A DNA stretch of 64,000 bases, from positions 1,245,001-1,309,000 of the forward strand of contig OX365953.1 in the NCBI GenBank assembly GCA_947247005.1, written 5' to 3'. Source of the DNA: Spisula solida. Its lineage: Eukaryota; Mollusca; Bivalvia; Venerida; Mactridae. The notes below the pieces were generated by a model. The model was not told the origin of the DNA, did not search any database, and worked only from the letters and a program-made list of their open reading frames with translations. Of this stretch, positions 25,417 through 38,266 are shown piece after piece. Position 1 is the first letter of the stretch. Each line of letters opens with the position of its first letter. Position numbers and translations under genes: made by a program.

Positions 25417-28400
25417 GTCTACATGTATGATACTTAGTAAACATGTATCATTTAGATTATTCTAGGTCCGAATATATGCGTAAAGGGTCCCTGTATTATG
25501 TTAGGTGCTTGTACACCGACGAACAGACATGACCCACTTTCTTCCAGATAGGTAAACATACTGTTATTGTCAGCATCACAATCCATAAGAACAATGTACT
25601 TGTATACGTGTCATTATCATCATTCAATTCTAGCACCCTACATAGACAGATTACACATATCAATTCTCAACCCATTGTCTAAGAAAATTCACATTTTGAT
25701 GACGACAACGATATGTGATCGGTAGATTCGGTAGATATCTTATTCTGGAATTTTATTGGATGACTCCCGTATAGATCTATTATCAGTTCTCGTTGAAAAC
25801 AATGTCAGATATACAAATTATTGAATTTAATGTATTTATATAAGATGGAAATGATGTTCCCATGTGTTGTTACAAAGATTTTTGTCAAGACGTCCCCCGA
25901 AATGTTCGCTCGCGAGCAGACGTCACATGGTGTATCGTGAGAATAGCCCCGCTGTGAGGCGCACTATGATCAAAAGTGATTAGTTACCGCACGAGTAAAT
26001 TACATGATGTATCGTGCAGACGACATCTATATTTCACTGTTTTACGTCATGTAAATTGACAATTTCAGACTAAAACATAAGATACCACCATCACAAGTGT
26101 CATCATCGCCATTTTTTTCGGTCAACCACCTGTGATCACTAGGTAATTGTAATTGATAACCGAATGAATGTGGCGAATATACCGGAAAGAATCGGAACGG
26201 CAAACTTTTAAAAGCATATTTTACTGTTTTCATTTTGTCAGAAAATTTAAGCAGAAGGAAGCCCCCGGGATGAAAAACGAAGTAGCATAGCGTGACATAA
26301 ATTCAATCTTCGGCTAGCGATTATAAATTCATCAACGTCGTTTTTCGACGATATTACATATATTATTCATAACTTAAGGTCTCCAATAAATAGGAAATTT
26401 TTCAACAAATTTGTGTAATTGACGTTAATTAAATGAATTGATTTAATGGAGGTAACGTCTCCTGAAGGGTTTTTTGGCACCGCCGTGTTGACATCACTAG
26501 CGTTACGTGCAAGGTCACATGGTGGATTTTATGCACAATAGACCGTTAGCGATGCTGGTGGGGCTTTTTGTTGATAGTAAAAATTAGACAAATTGCATAG
26601 ATATAGAGTTGGTATTATATAGAGAAAATTGCTTTATATTTTATAATTGGAACATTATAGAATTAATTACATTTAATTAAAGTCAATTTAATATAATAAT
26701 AGTGATGATGTCATAATTATTTATCAATTACCACATGTATTGCATTTCTCTCTGACATTGATGAGACTTTTATGAAGAAATAAATAAAAACATATCTAGT
26801 TTCATGAGTGACGGGCAACTTATATTATAATAAAATTTATTTTATTCATAAACAATTAACACACGTGTTGTATTTCTGTCTGACATATAACCAGGCTCTG
26901 TTCTGTTCTGTTCAGGAGAGCCGGGCAACTTATTATATAATTTTTATTTAGTATTTTTAAATTAAAATATGTTCTAGTCTCTTATAACTCTGATTAGAGT
27001 GGCAATACAATTCCATGTTTTAGTTTTATATATGTAATTGTATTTTATCTGTATTTGTATTGATGAGACGAAAATAAACTATAAAACGTATAATATAATT
27101 TATTTTATTTATAAATAGGGCTCACCAATAAGCGTCACTACAGTCATGTACAAGTATACGCGTATACAATCAACAGGCACATTTAGCATAAAACAAACAT
27201 GTTTACTCACCACTTATATTTGAGTTAGAAGAGACAATATAATCATATCACTCACATACAAAGCACTTGGTATGTTTACTAATATTTGAACCCCATACTT
27301 TCTTCTTGTTTTGAATAATTTATTTATGATGAAAATGAATTTATTATAGGTCGACTGTGAAAGAAATTTATAATTTGATATTTATCACTCTAGCCACCTA
27401 TGTCGTGTTGGTATACATCTTCACCAGGGTATGAATGAGGAGAAGTTATTTATAATATCGGCCTATGTTAGCACTGTCCGCGGCTGATCCCCCAAGTGGT
27501 CCAAGTTGGAATCTGATTTGGACTGGTGGAGTTCAGTCCCCCGCAAGGTAGTACTGGTTGAAGCTGAACGCCATTAAACACGATAAGATGAAAATAATAA
27601 ATGTATACAAATATGTAATCGGTAAATCGACATAATCAATGTCTTTGACCATTTATCATACAAAACATGACGATCAAGACGCGTCATACAAAATAAAAAA
27701 AGTCAAAAGTTTGTAATTACATCATACGCACTAAAATGTGAGTATTTATGTTTATACATGAGTATTAATTGAAGTTTTGTTCTTATTGAACTGTTGAACA
27801 TATGAAGCAGTTAAATCATGAAGGAATCGTTTTCTCTTTTACGATGCTTCATTTTGTTTTGGAGGTTGCAGTTATCATAGTTTTATTTCTTGACACCATA
27901 TGATGCGAGTAGATGTTTGAATAGTTGGCCAAGAAGTGTTACCAAGATGTTTCTGTGCAATATTTTTTACACAATGTGCAACACATTTAAAAATGGTTTC
28001 AGATTCTACAGAATTACATGTGCAAAATTTACATGATCGATATGTAGTACATTATACGAGGGTCGTTCAATAATTTCGTAGACTGGGTTCATCATTTTAA
28101 TACCCAATGACACACAGATAAATACAAACTACATATCATTAATGATTGATATCACATTTTGCTTATTCAATCTTGTTGATTTTAAAATATTGTATATGGA
28201 AATTATCTTAAAATTGTTAATAAAATTAAAAACTGAAAACTTGCTGTTTCAAACCCGTTTATGGATCTAACATCGAATTTAAAGGGTGTGAAGGACAACA
28301 TCCTGTTCAATCTGATTTTAATTGCCACATACTGTAACAAAATACATTTATATTAGGAACCTAGAAATAATCGTTAGTTTACTTAAAGATCATTCTTTCA

Positions 28401-28440
28401 CATTTTACTACTAAATATAATATTTCTGGTTGGCTACTTT
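25417..28440. other. Intergenic, no gene seen
   Basis: Contains an imperfect ~115-bp duplication (26,715-26,945), a CTGTT microsatellite near 26,888 and a retroelement-like end at 27,045-27,100. No protein-like frame was found. Confidence 0.5.
26715..26945. repeat. Imperfect ~115-bp tandem duplication
   Basis: The pair tgcatttctctctgacat / tgtatttctgtctgacat and the pair gacgggcaacttat / gccgggcaacttat are both spaced by about 115 bases. Confidence 0.6.
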
Positions 28441-28459
28441 CTGGTACCCTAACAGTTTG

Positions 28460-28850
28460 TACCTATATTTGGGAGTCGAACCCACAGTTTACAGCACCAT
28501 GACCTTGAAATGCGAACTACTAATGCTAAGGTCACATTAGCCCTACGAGCTTCTTACGAGCTCCAAACGAGTTGATTTTGGCAAACTCGCACGGCGTCCG
28601 TACGGACACCGAAGACTCGTACAAGCAACGTACGGATTTTCTTAACTCGTTCGAGCATCGTACGGATATCGCACGAGTGCATCTCTATAGATCGTTCGTG
28701 GTCCGTACAAGCTGTGACCAGACGCTACGAACATACAAAAACCGTTAGAATTTCAAAAATTGTGAACTCGTACGAGTTGTTAATTCGTACGTATATCGTA
28801 CGAGCTTTGTGACCGTAGCATTAAACATTAGACCACTCCACTATCACAAC
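28460..28850 (-). mobile_element. tRNA-like SINE head split by a CGTACG-rich MITE
   Basis: On the minus strand gatagtggagtggtctaatg (A-box like) lies at 28,830-28,850. TGGGTTCGACTCCC (B-box like) lies at about 28,474-28,490. The MITE at 28,522-28,823 sits between them, where a tRNA anticodon region would be. Confidence 0.5.
28522..28823. mobile_element. MITE rich in CGTACG palindromes
   Basis: The terminal inverted repeats are AATGCTAAGGTCAC and gtgaccgtagcatt (one mismatch). The interior has many CGTAC/GTACG and ACGAG/CTCGT steps, giving high CpG in an AT-rich region. A related block lies at 32,775-33,122. Confidence 0.78.
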
Positions 28851-28911
28851 AATCCCATAATAGGTTACACGAGGGTCAGCTGAGTCGCTTTGCGAATGAA
28901 CTTTTTTTAAA

Positions 28912-29047
28912 TGCCGAGCATAGCCTTTATTTGTCAGTCAGATTTCTGCTGAAATATGGCATGCCTATGAGTGCCTCCATCCGTATTTGAACCCGGATCG
29001 CCAGATTAGACGGTAAGCGCGCTAGCCATTGAGCTACGGAGGCACAC
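28912..29047 (-). mobile_element. tRNA-derived SINE, family A, copy 4
   Basis: Reverse copy. The tail has gatttctgctgaaatatggc, the B box reads tatttgaacccgg and the head ends attgagctacggaggcacac. Confidence 0.9.
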
Positions 29048-31228
29048 ATTTAAACATGTTGTTTTCTGGTGAAATACATGATGCTAAACACAAACAAAAC
29101 AAACGGACAGGTTAGCACTTGACGGAAGCACTGTGGATTATTTATGAACTATTCATGTGTTTAAGTTTTGATCAGTTTAACGGTTTCTGTCCTACCAAGT
29201 GGTCACACTTGTCTATGTGATACTCAGATAGTGTGTTAGATTATTATTTGTTTCAAAATGTTAACACATTCTATTCATATAGATATAAATACTCAGTGTT
29301 ACTCATAATAAATTGAACGCTTGTTTCTCTAATTTTCTCGGAGATAAGGTGTTTTTTTTAAAAGTTTCACATCGATGCTTCTTTTTCGACCATGTAAAAG
29401 AACAAATTTGTTCATCATAACACAACACTGTGAATTAAATATTTCCAGAAGCAGTCTTTAATTTTCACCCGCCTCAAACCAAATTTCATTGAAACGTTAC
29501 TAGCATGCATCTTTAAATCCGCATTCATTGAAAGAACCATAATTAAATAGGATAGTTTTTTCTCAAAATCAATCAATTAAAGACGGAAACGATTTATCAA
29601 TTAATTGTACCGGAAGCACAGCCTTATACCGTTCCATGTAATCGGATATCCTCGCATATGGCCGGAGAGACATAAACCGTTATTGGAGAGGGTTTCACTG
29701 TCAACGAAGATTGTGTAATTTCATTAGAAGTGCATGATGATTGAAAAAGAAATGAGAAATGTATTCCAAAATTGGCCCTTGCATGACAATTTGACTGCCA
29801 GAGGACGGTGATGTTTGTTTATTAATAGCTCACGGGAGACATGCGCAGAGAAAAGGGCAAGTGCTCTTGTAAAACTCTGAGGAACGCGTAATTCGGAATA
29901 CGTTTGTTCCGACCGACCATTTTGAAACAGTAATTTTAGAGGAAAATATTTTCTCGTAAATATTTATAATTCTATTTCGAGTTTTAATTAGTGATAAATA
30001 ATATAATTATGGATTTGTAAAACGTCTTTATACGTTGACATTGCTGCGCAGGTCATACCAGTAACAATTACAACCTATTGTCTTATGAGACTTTTGTGAT
30101 ATTCAGTTCTGTTCATCCAAATAGAAGCACACAAGACTATCACAGTAAAATGAACAAATGGAAAATGATAACAATTTTAATGACTAGAAATATCACTCTT
30201 TTAATTTACTTTTAGGCATTGATGTTTTTGTTAAAATTACGCTATGACACGGATATACACAGAATGGTATTCTTTGGCAATGATTTTTTTCCACAAAACT
30301 GCGAAGTTCATACTATTTAGCCAAACTAATTAAATTCAAATGGAAAATACAATTTACATGGACTTTGGACAAAAATAAAACAACATAATTGTCGGAATTT
30401 TCCGCATACGCGTACGAGTCCGTAAACACCGGAGATATAGATAATCTATAGTCTCTGGTGTACACATAGGGCATACATGTATTTTATATGATTATTTATA
30501 ATGTTATACAAGTTTGAATTTCAAAATTATAATAAGAGTTGCTCCCGGTTACATACTCGTGCCTAATTCGCCCTGTATTAAAGCTTTTGGGCCCACCCGA
30601 GCACAGGCGTAAGAACATTCCCCTGTACACCCTCAGAGAGATCCAGTTTCGATACCGGGACCTATGTTCCATGTTGCCATTGACTACCGTTCGTCTTTCT
30701 TCTAGTGCGAATTTCATGTAATAAAAAACGTCAAATGAGAGAGGGACTAGGGGGCGTGTGTGTGTTGGGGGTCCTACGTCATCATGATAAACCGTATACA
30801 TGTATTGAAAATTGTAGAACAGTCTTGATACATCAGTACCGTTTTATAACAAAGAAGAAATAATAAAACTTGTCCATAGTAACATGTGTTGGGTAATAAA
30901 ACAATCAAAACAGATGTTAGATGGCTCAAATCGTGTATCGTTTTCAAAATGAATGAATAACGCAACATGCGGGTATCCTCGGTGTTCGGGGAACTATAAT
31001 TTGCACGCATGTCTTGGACATTATCAAATCATCTTTATCACATAGATTTATAAAAGTTAAAAAGTCAATGTTAAATAGGATGAAGGGGCATCTTTTTATT
31101 CTCAATATTATTTTACAGATATTTACAGTATTCCATTAACTTCCAAAAATTAAGATCTATGACTTTGTTATGAAAGAAATTCATAAAGGTAACCACACGT
31201 ACTCAAGCTCATTTTGCCACGTTTAGCA
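29048..31228. other. Intergenic, no gene seen
   Basis: Open frames near 30,500-30,800 overlap on both strands with no recognisable domain. A tRNA B-box-like ccagtttcgataccggga at about 30,642 may be another SINE trace. Confidence 0.45.
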
Positions 31229-31365
31229 CACAGGTAACTGTATCATTGAAGCATAATTAAAAAAAACGAATAAAGAAAGGGTGTACAATTTATATATCTA
31301 ATAGACTATCAACTAAATATCACTTTCTGTAAAAACAATCTTCACCAATGATACATTTACCTGTG
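31229..31365. mobile_element. MITE, family 'CACAGGTAACTGTATC', copy 2
   Basis: Same ends as 23,654-23,901: cacaggtaactgtatcattg at left and ccaatgatacatttacctgt at right. The interior is shorter. Confidence 0.8.
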
Positions 31366-31380
31366 GTTTTGTTCTTTGCC

Positions 31381-31611
<231 letters not shown>

Positions 31612-31618
<7 letters not shown>

Positions 31619-31700
31619 AACGACTTTATTTAAAGAGGCAACACAGTTTGGCAAGTCCAGTCTTCCCGGTGAGCCTCAAAGGATTTGTATGTATACATGT
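31612..31700 (-). mobile_element. LINE-like 3' end with microsatellite tail
   Basis: Read on the minus strand, it ends in AAATAAAGTCG followed by TTATT repeats, the 31.4-31.6 kb microsatellite. The body gaggcaacacagtttggcaa matches 9,415-9,440. Confidence 0.65.
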
Positions 31701-31802
31701 TTACAATATTAAACAACTAAAACTTAAATTAATGATAAAACTCCTGAAAAGAACGAAAACACGTCACTCGAAAATAAACGGCAAAAATTTGAATAATTTT
31801 AA

Positions 31803-32484
31803 TAATAATAATAATAATAACGACTTTATTTATTGTGGATTACATATTTGACAGTAATATCAATTTTCAATATGGTCCACTGAAAAAGAGAAACAGATTA
31901 ACAACAACATAATAAATAAACAACAAAATAAACAACAACAATGAAAACATGCATGCATGTATAGTTCGCCGGAGATAACTGTAGACCTATCAATAAACAG
32001 ACATGCATAATATAAACACTGAAAGGTCGGCTGACCACTTATTATCAGTGACGATTTAAGAGTATATCACTAAGAGTGAATATGCACAAGATTGAACAAA
32101 ATTGAACATTCTACTAGGACAATGAAGTGTAAATGTAGCTACACAGAATTTATCATTGACAAACGCTTCGACAAGTCTTCATCAAGGTGGAACAATGAAA
32201 ATGCATTAAGTTGACATTTTTATTTGTAAACAAGGTCAAGAGTTATCATTGGCGGAATCTACATTAAAATAAGCATAATATACAGCATAGAGTGAATTAC
32301 AATTATTAATGTCATTGATGATAGACAATAGAATATAGCAGAATAATGCAAGTGGAAAATTCGGACAGGCTTATATAGATTATCTAATTAGCAATACTAA
32401 CTGCCCATCGTTGAAATTTCTGATATATTGAGGAAGAGAATTCCATATTTCAAATGCTTGCCGTTTATTTTCGAGATAGTGTTT
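31803..32484 (-). mobile_element. 5'-truncated non-LTR element with remnant coding and TTA tail
   Basis: The minus strand ends in AAATAAAGTCG plus a TTATT-type tail at 31,803-31,830. At 32,484-32,401 it encodes KHYLENKRQ...WNSLPQYIRNFNDG. WNSLP-x-x-I-R resembles the C-terminal end of LINE reverse-transcriptase polyproteins. Frame breaks follow. The block 31,960-32,105 is shared with 54,895-55,040. Confidence 0.5.
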
Positions 32485-32774
32485 TAATAGCGGAACAGAA
32501 CCGTTTTATCAAACATATGCTACTGAATGGATCTCCATATTGATATGAGTGAAATGTTACGTTACATGCGGGTTTTAGATTTTATGACAATGTTAATCAG
32601 GGTAGTGGATTAATAATTGCATATTTGTTGTAAGAGAGAACGGTCATAATAAAAACTGTAGTCAATTTTATACATGTACAAGAAAATCGCTAGGGAATAG
32701 TTAAAAGAAAACGAGGTCAATTTTTCATCGCAGAAAATGCATGAAGTCGTTTCTGAAAAGCATGTACGTATATG

Positions 32775-33122
32775 TAGGGGTCCCGTACGAATATTGTGCG
32801 ATCTCGGAATGGTTGCTCATACGAGCATCTAACGAAGCCCGTACGGATTTTTAAAACTTCGAGGCTTATCGAAGCTGGCACGACTACCACAGGGAACGCG
32901 TACGGTCACCGTACGGATATCGCCCGAGTGTCATGTAAGTGCTCCTTGCGCACCCACACGACTTTTCTGCCATGTCCGTACGGAAATTGTACGATTTCTC
33001 TGAAAATCGTACGGGGTCCGTCCGTGCTTTGACCAGGTAGACTATTACTATTCTAAAAATGTGGATTCGAACGAGTCGTTAAAATCATATCGACATCACT
33101 ACGTACGAGCTTTTAGACCCAT
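32775..33122. mobile_element. CGTACG-rich element, copy 2
   Basis: Shares the CGTACGG/CCGTACG-rich composition and several segments (acggatatcgc-cgagtg, cgtacgagctt) with 28,522-28,823. The ends are poorly matched. Confidence 0.55.
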
Positions 33123-35215
33123 ATATTAGCCGCTCGAGCTAGGTGAGCAATATAGGACGCATTGACCTTCATGTTTTATATAACTATATCATCCTTACAC
33201 AATCGTCACTACGTCATTGAAATTTATGCCATACCATATTTAGATCATTGTTCAATACAGATTCTTATTTCTGCGACGAAATCCGAGTAGGTTGAACTTT
33301 TTTTTCGAGATTTCAGTACAAAAACATAACATAAAAGTGCAACACATGACAAACAACACACGGTTATATATTATTTAATGACGTCACAATGACGCCACAC
33401 ATTTTAAAAATACATGTGTAATCCTCAGAGCTGGAACTGTTCTTAGCTCACTGAGTTTTCGTTTTACTTGTTACTTTTTATGGGTTGACCCTGTGCATTG
33501 CTGCTGTTGGACGAGTTAGTTGGCAGGCTGTCGGAGTGAGAAGTTTGTCATATTCTTTGTACATTTCGATGGCTGTCCTTGTGTCTTTTTGACAGTCCTT
33601 TTTGTTTTTAAGCATGTACAATGTATTTTTTCTTTTTTTTCTTTATACATTGTTCCTTTGTGATGTGCCTCATTTTACTCTTCATTCTTTACTGTTGGAT
33701 GCTGATTTTACTGTCGGATTTGATTATTACCTGCGGCCCCGAGACCGTAGATCTATTGGAATGCATGAAGCGATTTGGTTACGGAGGAGCACATGACCAA
33801 GCGTCAATGCCCGATTGGCTAATGTCTTCTTATTCTGGCTTTCGACTTTTATATTAGCATTTTTAACCCTACATGCACTAGGTACCAGTAAGGTACCTCT
33901 TATCTCGTCCATTTTTTGGAATTCTGTTAAAGGCTATCTACGTATACTGTACACAAGCGATACACGGAAACGCAGTGAACACCGCGTACCACTGTACATA
34001 ACTCTTATATACAGGGTTCAAGTAGAGTTTGTTAGGTTAGATTAACCGGTAACAAGTTTGAAATACTGGTCGGTAAATTATCAGGCCGCCTTAAACTATT
34101 TGGATTGTTTTCGTTTCCATGGCGTGGTGATAAAGCATTCATGACCATGTTCTAGATCCATTCCGTCAATAGCTCACAATCCGGTAAATTCCACAACCAT
34201 TTCGTTCGTTACACAACATTTCGGGATAAATGACAAAATCAAATGTCTTTTATACACACATTTGATTTTTTAGCCGTATACGAAGAATAAAGGTGACGCT
34301 GAATTTTATTTGTAATTGTTTTAGTACTAATGAGTTTCTGACATAAGGCATTGCCGTAAAAAAAGCTGAAATGAATATTTAGTCTAGGTTCAGAAAGATT
34401 TCAACCAGTAGCCTTGGGGGTATTTTGAGATCACTTCGACGTTACCTAATTCGGAAAATTACAACGAAATGTTCAAATAATATAGACTTTAATACGACGG
34501 GGTAACCCAATTGTTGGCTTAAATTTTATTCTACATTATTTATTACTGAATTCGGGTTCCAATTACCGTCTCGCTATCATTTAAAGGCAAATGTCACGTG
34601 CGTTCTGTAAATTATTGTAAGAAGTTGTTAGCAAAATGGCGCCTAAAATGTCGTCTGCTACGTAAAATCCTTAAAGAAATTCGCATATTTTCCCACGTTT
34701 GAACATGCCTGCAATTTCAAAGGTGTCTTGGATGCAATACACTATACCAGTCCATAAACACATTACCCCGACACGTGACCCCGGGGGCACCATTCTGACA
34801 TCTCGTATTATTGCGCCAATCGCTCAGTTTGATTGGTTGATCAGGTCTATTTACTGCGGGACTAATTTTCCTTGTTTTGGATAATGTTCTAAATGGCGCC
34901 AATGTTTGCACCTATGTATTTTACCTCCTTTTTGAATCACAATATTACTATGACCAGCGGCATTGTTCGTACTGAACGATTCTCTCCTCTGTATGTAATC
35001 AACTCGTAAGCATAGAGAAATAATTCTAAATGTCGTCTTCTATACCTTCTGCAGATTCAGCCTTCCGAGGAAAGCACGTAGTGCCTACATATAGAGCGAA
35101 GAAATTAACGTGTTCCTCGGCATTTATAAATGTATGAATATTACAAGCTTCTTGCGTGGAATAAAATATCAAAATCCACGAGAAAGTCGTGTCTTGGCGG
35201 AGATTAAGATTAGTG
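33123..35215. other. Intergenic, no gene seen
   Basis: Several short frames around 33.6-34.0 kb overlap each other, with no family recognised. A perfect CRE lies at 33,379. Confidence 0.45.
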
Positions 35216-35370
35216 TATAGTACAGAACATTTGACATGGAACTAATTATTCCTCGTGTGTTTTCGTAACTTTACCGTAAGAATGTGTTGATTAGTGAAAA
35301 TAACAACTCTGATTGGACAACGGATAAGCATTGATATTCAAGGATTCCATGTCAAATGTTCTGAGCTATA
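35216..35370. mobile_element. MITE, TATAG family, short copy
   Basis: The left end TATAGTACAGAACATTTGAC and its inverse gtcaaatgttctgagctata share a design with the ends at 35.7, 37.0 and 43.7 kb. The interior differs, so it may be a sister family. Confidence 0.75.
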
Positions 35371-35688
35371 CATATTTGTATTTGTAATACTTTCCGCTTA
35401 TGGAAACGATGTTCGAAAATAGTTTTAGCAAGAAATCAACCGCCAAATTATATTATGCTAACGGCCTTTTTGAGGACCACGTCAATTTGTTCACTCTACA
35501 CATTTGCTGAATATAAAGAGGAGGTATTGGCATCTTAACACACTTTTTTCATGAAATTTGATTGCGATTGTTTTAATGAATTAATTCTGTACAAGGGTAT
35601 TAATTTTACAATGAGTTATTAACCCCTACAAACGATATATGTCTCCAAGCTGTAGTTGTAAAAAACATTATAAGGAATTCGAGTTTGA

Positions 35689-35934
35689 TATAGCAATTAT
35701 TTGACGTGACCCTGACCTTTATGCATGCATACACGTATATTACACGGTTCTTGCGTTGAATATATACATTTCCGCAAGCAAATCGTGCATTATGTGTTGG
35801 TATTTTACATCGAGCGTCTTCGTGAAGCATCCCGATTATGAAAACATACAACAGGGATTATAAATATAGACAAGATATCAGTTAAATTAATGCTAATAGA
35901 AGGTCGAGAGGCGTGTCGAATTCTCCGGGCTATA
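35689..35934. mobile_element. MITE, TATAG family, copy 1
   Basis: Matches 37,038-37,312 along its length: tgacctttatgc, tgtgttggtatt, cttatgaaaacatacaa, atgctaatagaaggt and ttctccgg-ctata. The left terminal repeat is eroded. Confidence 0.82.
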
Positions 35935-36047
35935 ATAAGTTATAGGTAAGTTAATAGTATTATGTAAGTGCCTGATAAACCCATACCATGACGCGTACAT
36001 GGTCTTGTAAAATAATGATTGAGTGTTTTTATTGATACATTTATAAA

Positions 36048-36475
36048 GCGGCGATAGCTCAGTGGTAACATACTGGGACTGTCAATACAGAGGTCGTGGA
36101 TTCAATCACCAGAAGGGTTACTGGACTTTATCTGTAATATGTATAATATTTCCCGCTATACCTGACCGTGTGCAATGCAAAGTATCTGGAAGTGCCAGGA
36201 TGCTGTGTATCGGTGCTATACATCGGGTACATTAAAGAACCAGGCTGTCTATTCGAAATAAGAGCTAGGCGCACTTCTGCAGCGCCGGACATGCCAGTAC
36301 CTAATGTCTCTCCCTTCTGGGGCTTTCTCACAGTCTGTCCCTCTGGTTAGATCATGATGTATCTGCACTGGTAGAGGATGTACCTGCGCCCTTGCGGCTG
36401 CAACACTATATAATGTAAAGTGCCTTTGAACGTGTGTTCGCATGAAAACGGCGCTATATAAATCTGGTATGTTTT
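36048..36475 (+). mobile_element. tRNA-Asp-like SINE with 'GGCGCTATATAAA' tail
   Basis: The head GGCGATAGCTCAGTGGTAAC has a GACTGTCAATA anticodon region (GTC) and a GTGGATTCAATC B-box-like stretch, but no 3' acceptor strand. A ~300-bp body follows, ending gaaaacggcgctatataaat, a tail type common in LINE-mobilised SINEs. It is not a functional tRNA. Confidence 0.7.
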
Positions 36476-36519
36476 TTATAAATACATTGTATACGCCTAT
36501 ACTGATTGGTGCAATGCAG

Positions 36520-36840
36520 TAGTGGGAAGCGGTGGCCTAGAGGTAGGGCGTGCGCTTCGGGATCGAGAGATCCCGGGTTCAACCCCGTCTGGACCACTGC
36601 TTAATTTCTCTGAGCACGAATAACCCACATGCTCCACTCGACCAAGGTGTGAATTGGTACCTATGAGGGCTGTGTCTGAACATGTTCGATAGTCCTGGGT
36701 GCCGAAGATCGATGTTGGCTGCACACTCACCAGGAGAGAAATAGTGTCCACAGGGAGACTCGAACGTAGGTTTCCATAGGTAGCCCAATGAACAGGGGAA
36801 GTTTAAATGTCAAAGGGTGGCTGAACGGCTGAACTGGTAA
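36520..36840 (+). mobile_element. Second tRNA-headed SINE
   Basis: The head at 36,530-36,600 has GGTGGCCTAGAGGTAGGGCG (A box), GGGTTCAACCCCG (B box) and a CCACTGC 3' strand that can pair with GCGGTGG. The anticodon arm is atypical. The body continues through ctgaacatgttcgatagtcc. Confidence 0.55.
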
Positions 36841-37037
36841 CCTAACTTTTTTTTAGTCTCAGACACTTGTCTTCTGTATCATTGAAGACACAGTTGAACA
36901 ATATAAACCGTAATAACCAACAGAAATTGTTGAAAACGACACTTCAATAAATAAACAGAATATAAATATACGTTGGCTACATTGTGTAAACATAGTACAT
37001 TGTGCATTTTATTTTGATTTGTATCTTTAGTACAGTG

Positions 37038-37312
37038 TATAGCACGGAGAATTTGACCTGATCATGACCTTTATGCCCGAATATATTACAAGGTTTTTAT
37101 GTTGCATAATATTACATGTATATAAATTTCTGAGAACAATTCGTTCAATAATAACCCTTTAGATTTGTGTTGGTATTACATGTACACATTTTCTTCTCGT
37201 GATACTTCCCGCTTATGAAAACATACAATTGGGGTTATGATATAGACACTATATCAGCTGTTAAATTATGCTAATAGAAGGTAGAGAGTCGTGTCAGATT
37301 CTCCGGACTATA
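37038..37312. mobile_element. MITE, TATAG family, copy 2
   Basis: The left end TATAGCACGGAGAATTTGAC and the right end gtcagattctccggactata are inverted. 275 bp, non-coding. Confidence 0.85.
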
Positions 37313-37926
37313 CATGTATATAATTATGTAAGTGCACTGAAGAATACTTCCTGATTAATTCTATATTGTAATTAATACTAATTATATCCGTAATTATATC
37401 CCATCCGTAATTATATCATATCCGAAATTTTGTAACCGCTCTGGTGATATTTGATAAACAATGATATAGAGGGTGACATGCGATGCAAGTGTTATGCGAA
37501 AATTGATACTCAGTTCACACCAAAATCATATTTCTGTCAAAATCTCGATAGTTTCAAAGTTCCAATGTTAGTTAGGGATAGTCAAAGCTTTTATATACAT
37601 GTTGAAGTACAAAGTTGAAGAATCATCACGTGGAATAACACCACGTGACGTAGGTTAAACAATCCCAGAATTCATAGAATGTGTCAAATGGCATAAATGT
37701 TATACAAGATCAACTTTGTAAAAAACACTCAAAGTCAAAGGTCATTGACCAATCCATTCGGAGCACCTCGTACAATTTCTGCTGTATAATCATACGTACA
37801 TCCGAGGTATTTTATCTGGCGACGTCAGGAAGCGATAAATGCCGTACGGACCGTTCCGATTGTGACCGATCTGGCACGTATAAAACCGAATGACAACGAA
37901 TGACCGTCTCAATCAAACGTAAATAG
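37313..37926. other. Intergenic, no gene seen
   Basis: AT-rich with a short (ATCCGTAATTAT)-like duplication at 37,385-37,425. No protein-like frame. Confidence 0.5.
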
Positions 37927-38141
37927 CACGTATTGCGTGAAATGTTCAGTGTAGTCTGCTGTAAGTCAGCACGTATTGCGTGAAATGTTCAGTGTAGTCT
38001 GCTGTAGGTCAGCACGTATTGCGTGAAATGTTCAGTGTAGTCTGCTGTAGGTCAGCACGTATTGCGTGAAATGTTCAGTGTAGTCTGCTGTAGGTCAGCA
38101 CGTATTGCGTGAAATGTTCAGTGTAGTCTGCTGTAGGTCAG
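37927..38141. repeat. 43-bp minisatellite, five copies
   Basis: The unit cacgtattgcgtgaaatgtt followed by cagtgtagtctgctgtaggtcag is repeated exactly five times. The only change seen is A for G in the first copy. The very high identity indicates recent expansion or homogenisation. Confidence 0.97.
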
Positions 38142-38266
38142 ACACGACGAAGCCTGTTATTTTTTTATACAGAAATACCAGTATTATAATAGGCATTGTC
38201 GTGTACTTGCTTGTCAGCTATACACTTCATGTCTTGTTAACATGAAAACGTAACATGGGATTTCGT

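Noticed and set aside
33602..33860. Small membrane protein gene (T-rich frames)
   Set aside because: Two overlapping frames of hydrophobic residues arise from a T-rich tract. No family or splice context.
36048..36120. Functional tRNA-Asp gene
   Set aside because: A and B boxes and a GTC triplet are present, but the 3' acceptor strand is missing and a SINE body follows.
37927..38141. CRISPR-like 43-bp repeats
   Set aside because: Head-to-tail with no spacers. A minisatellite.
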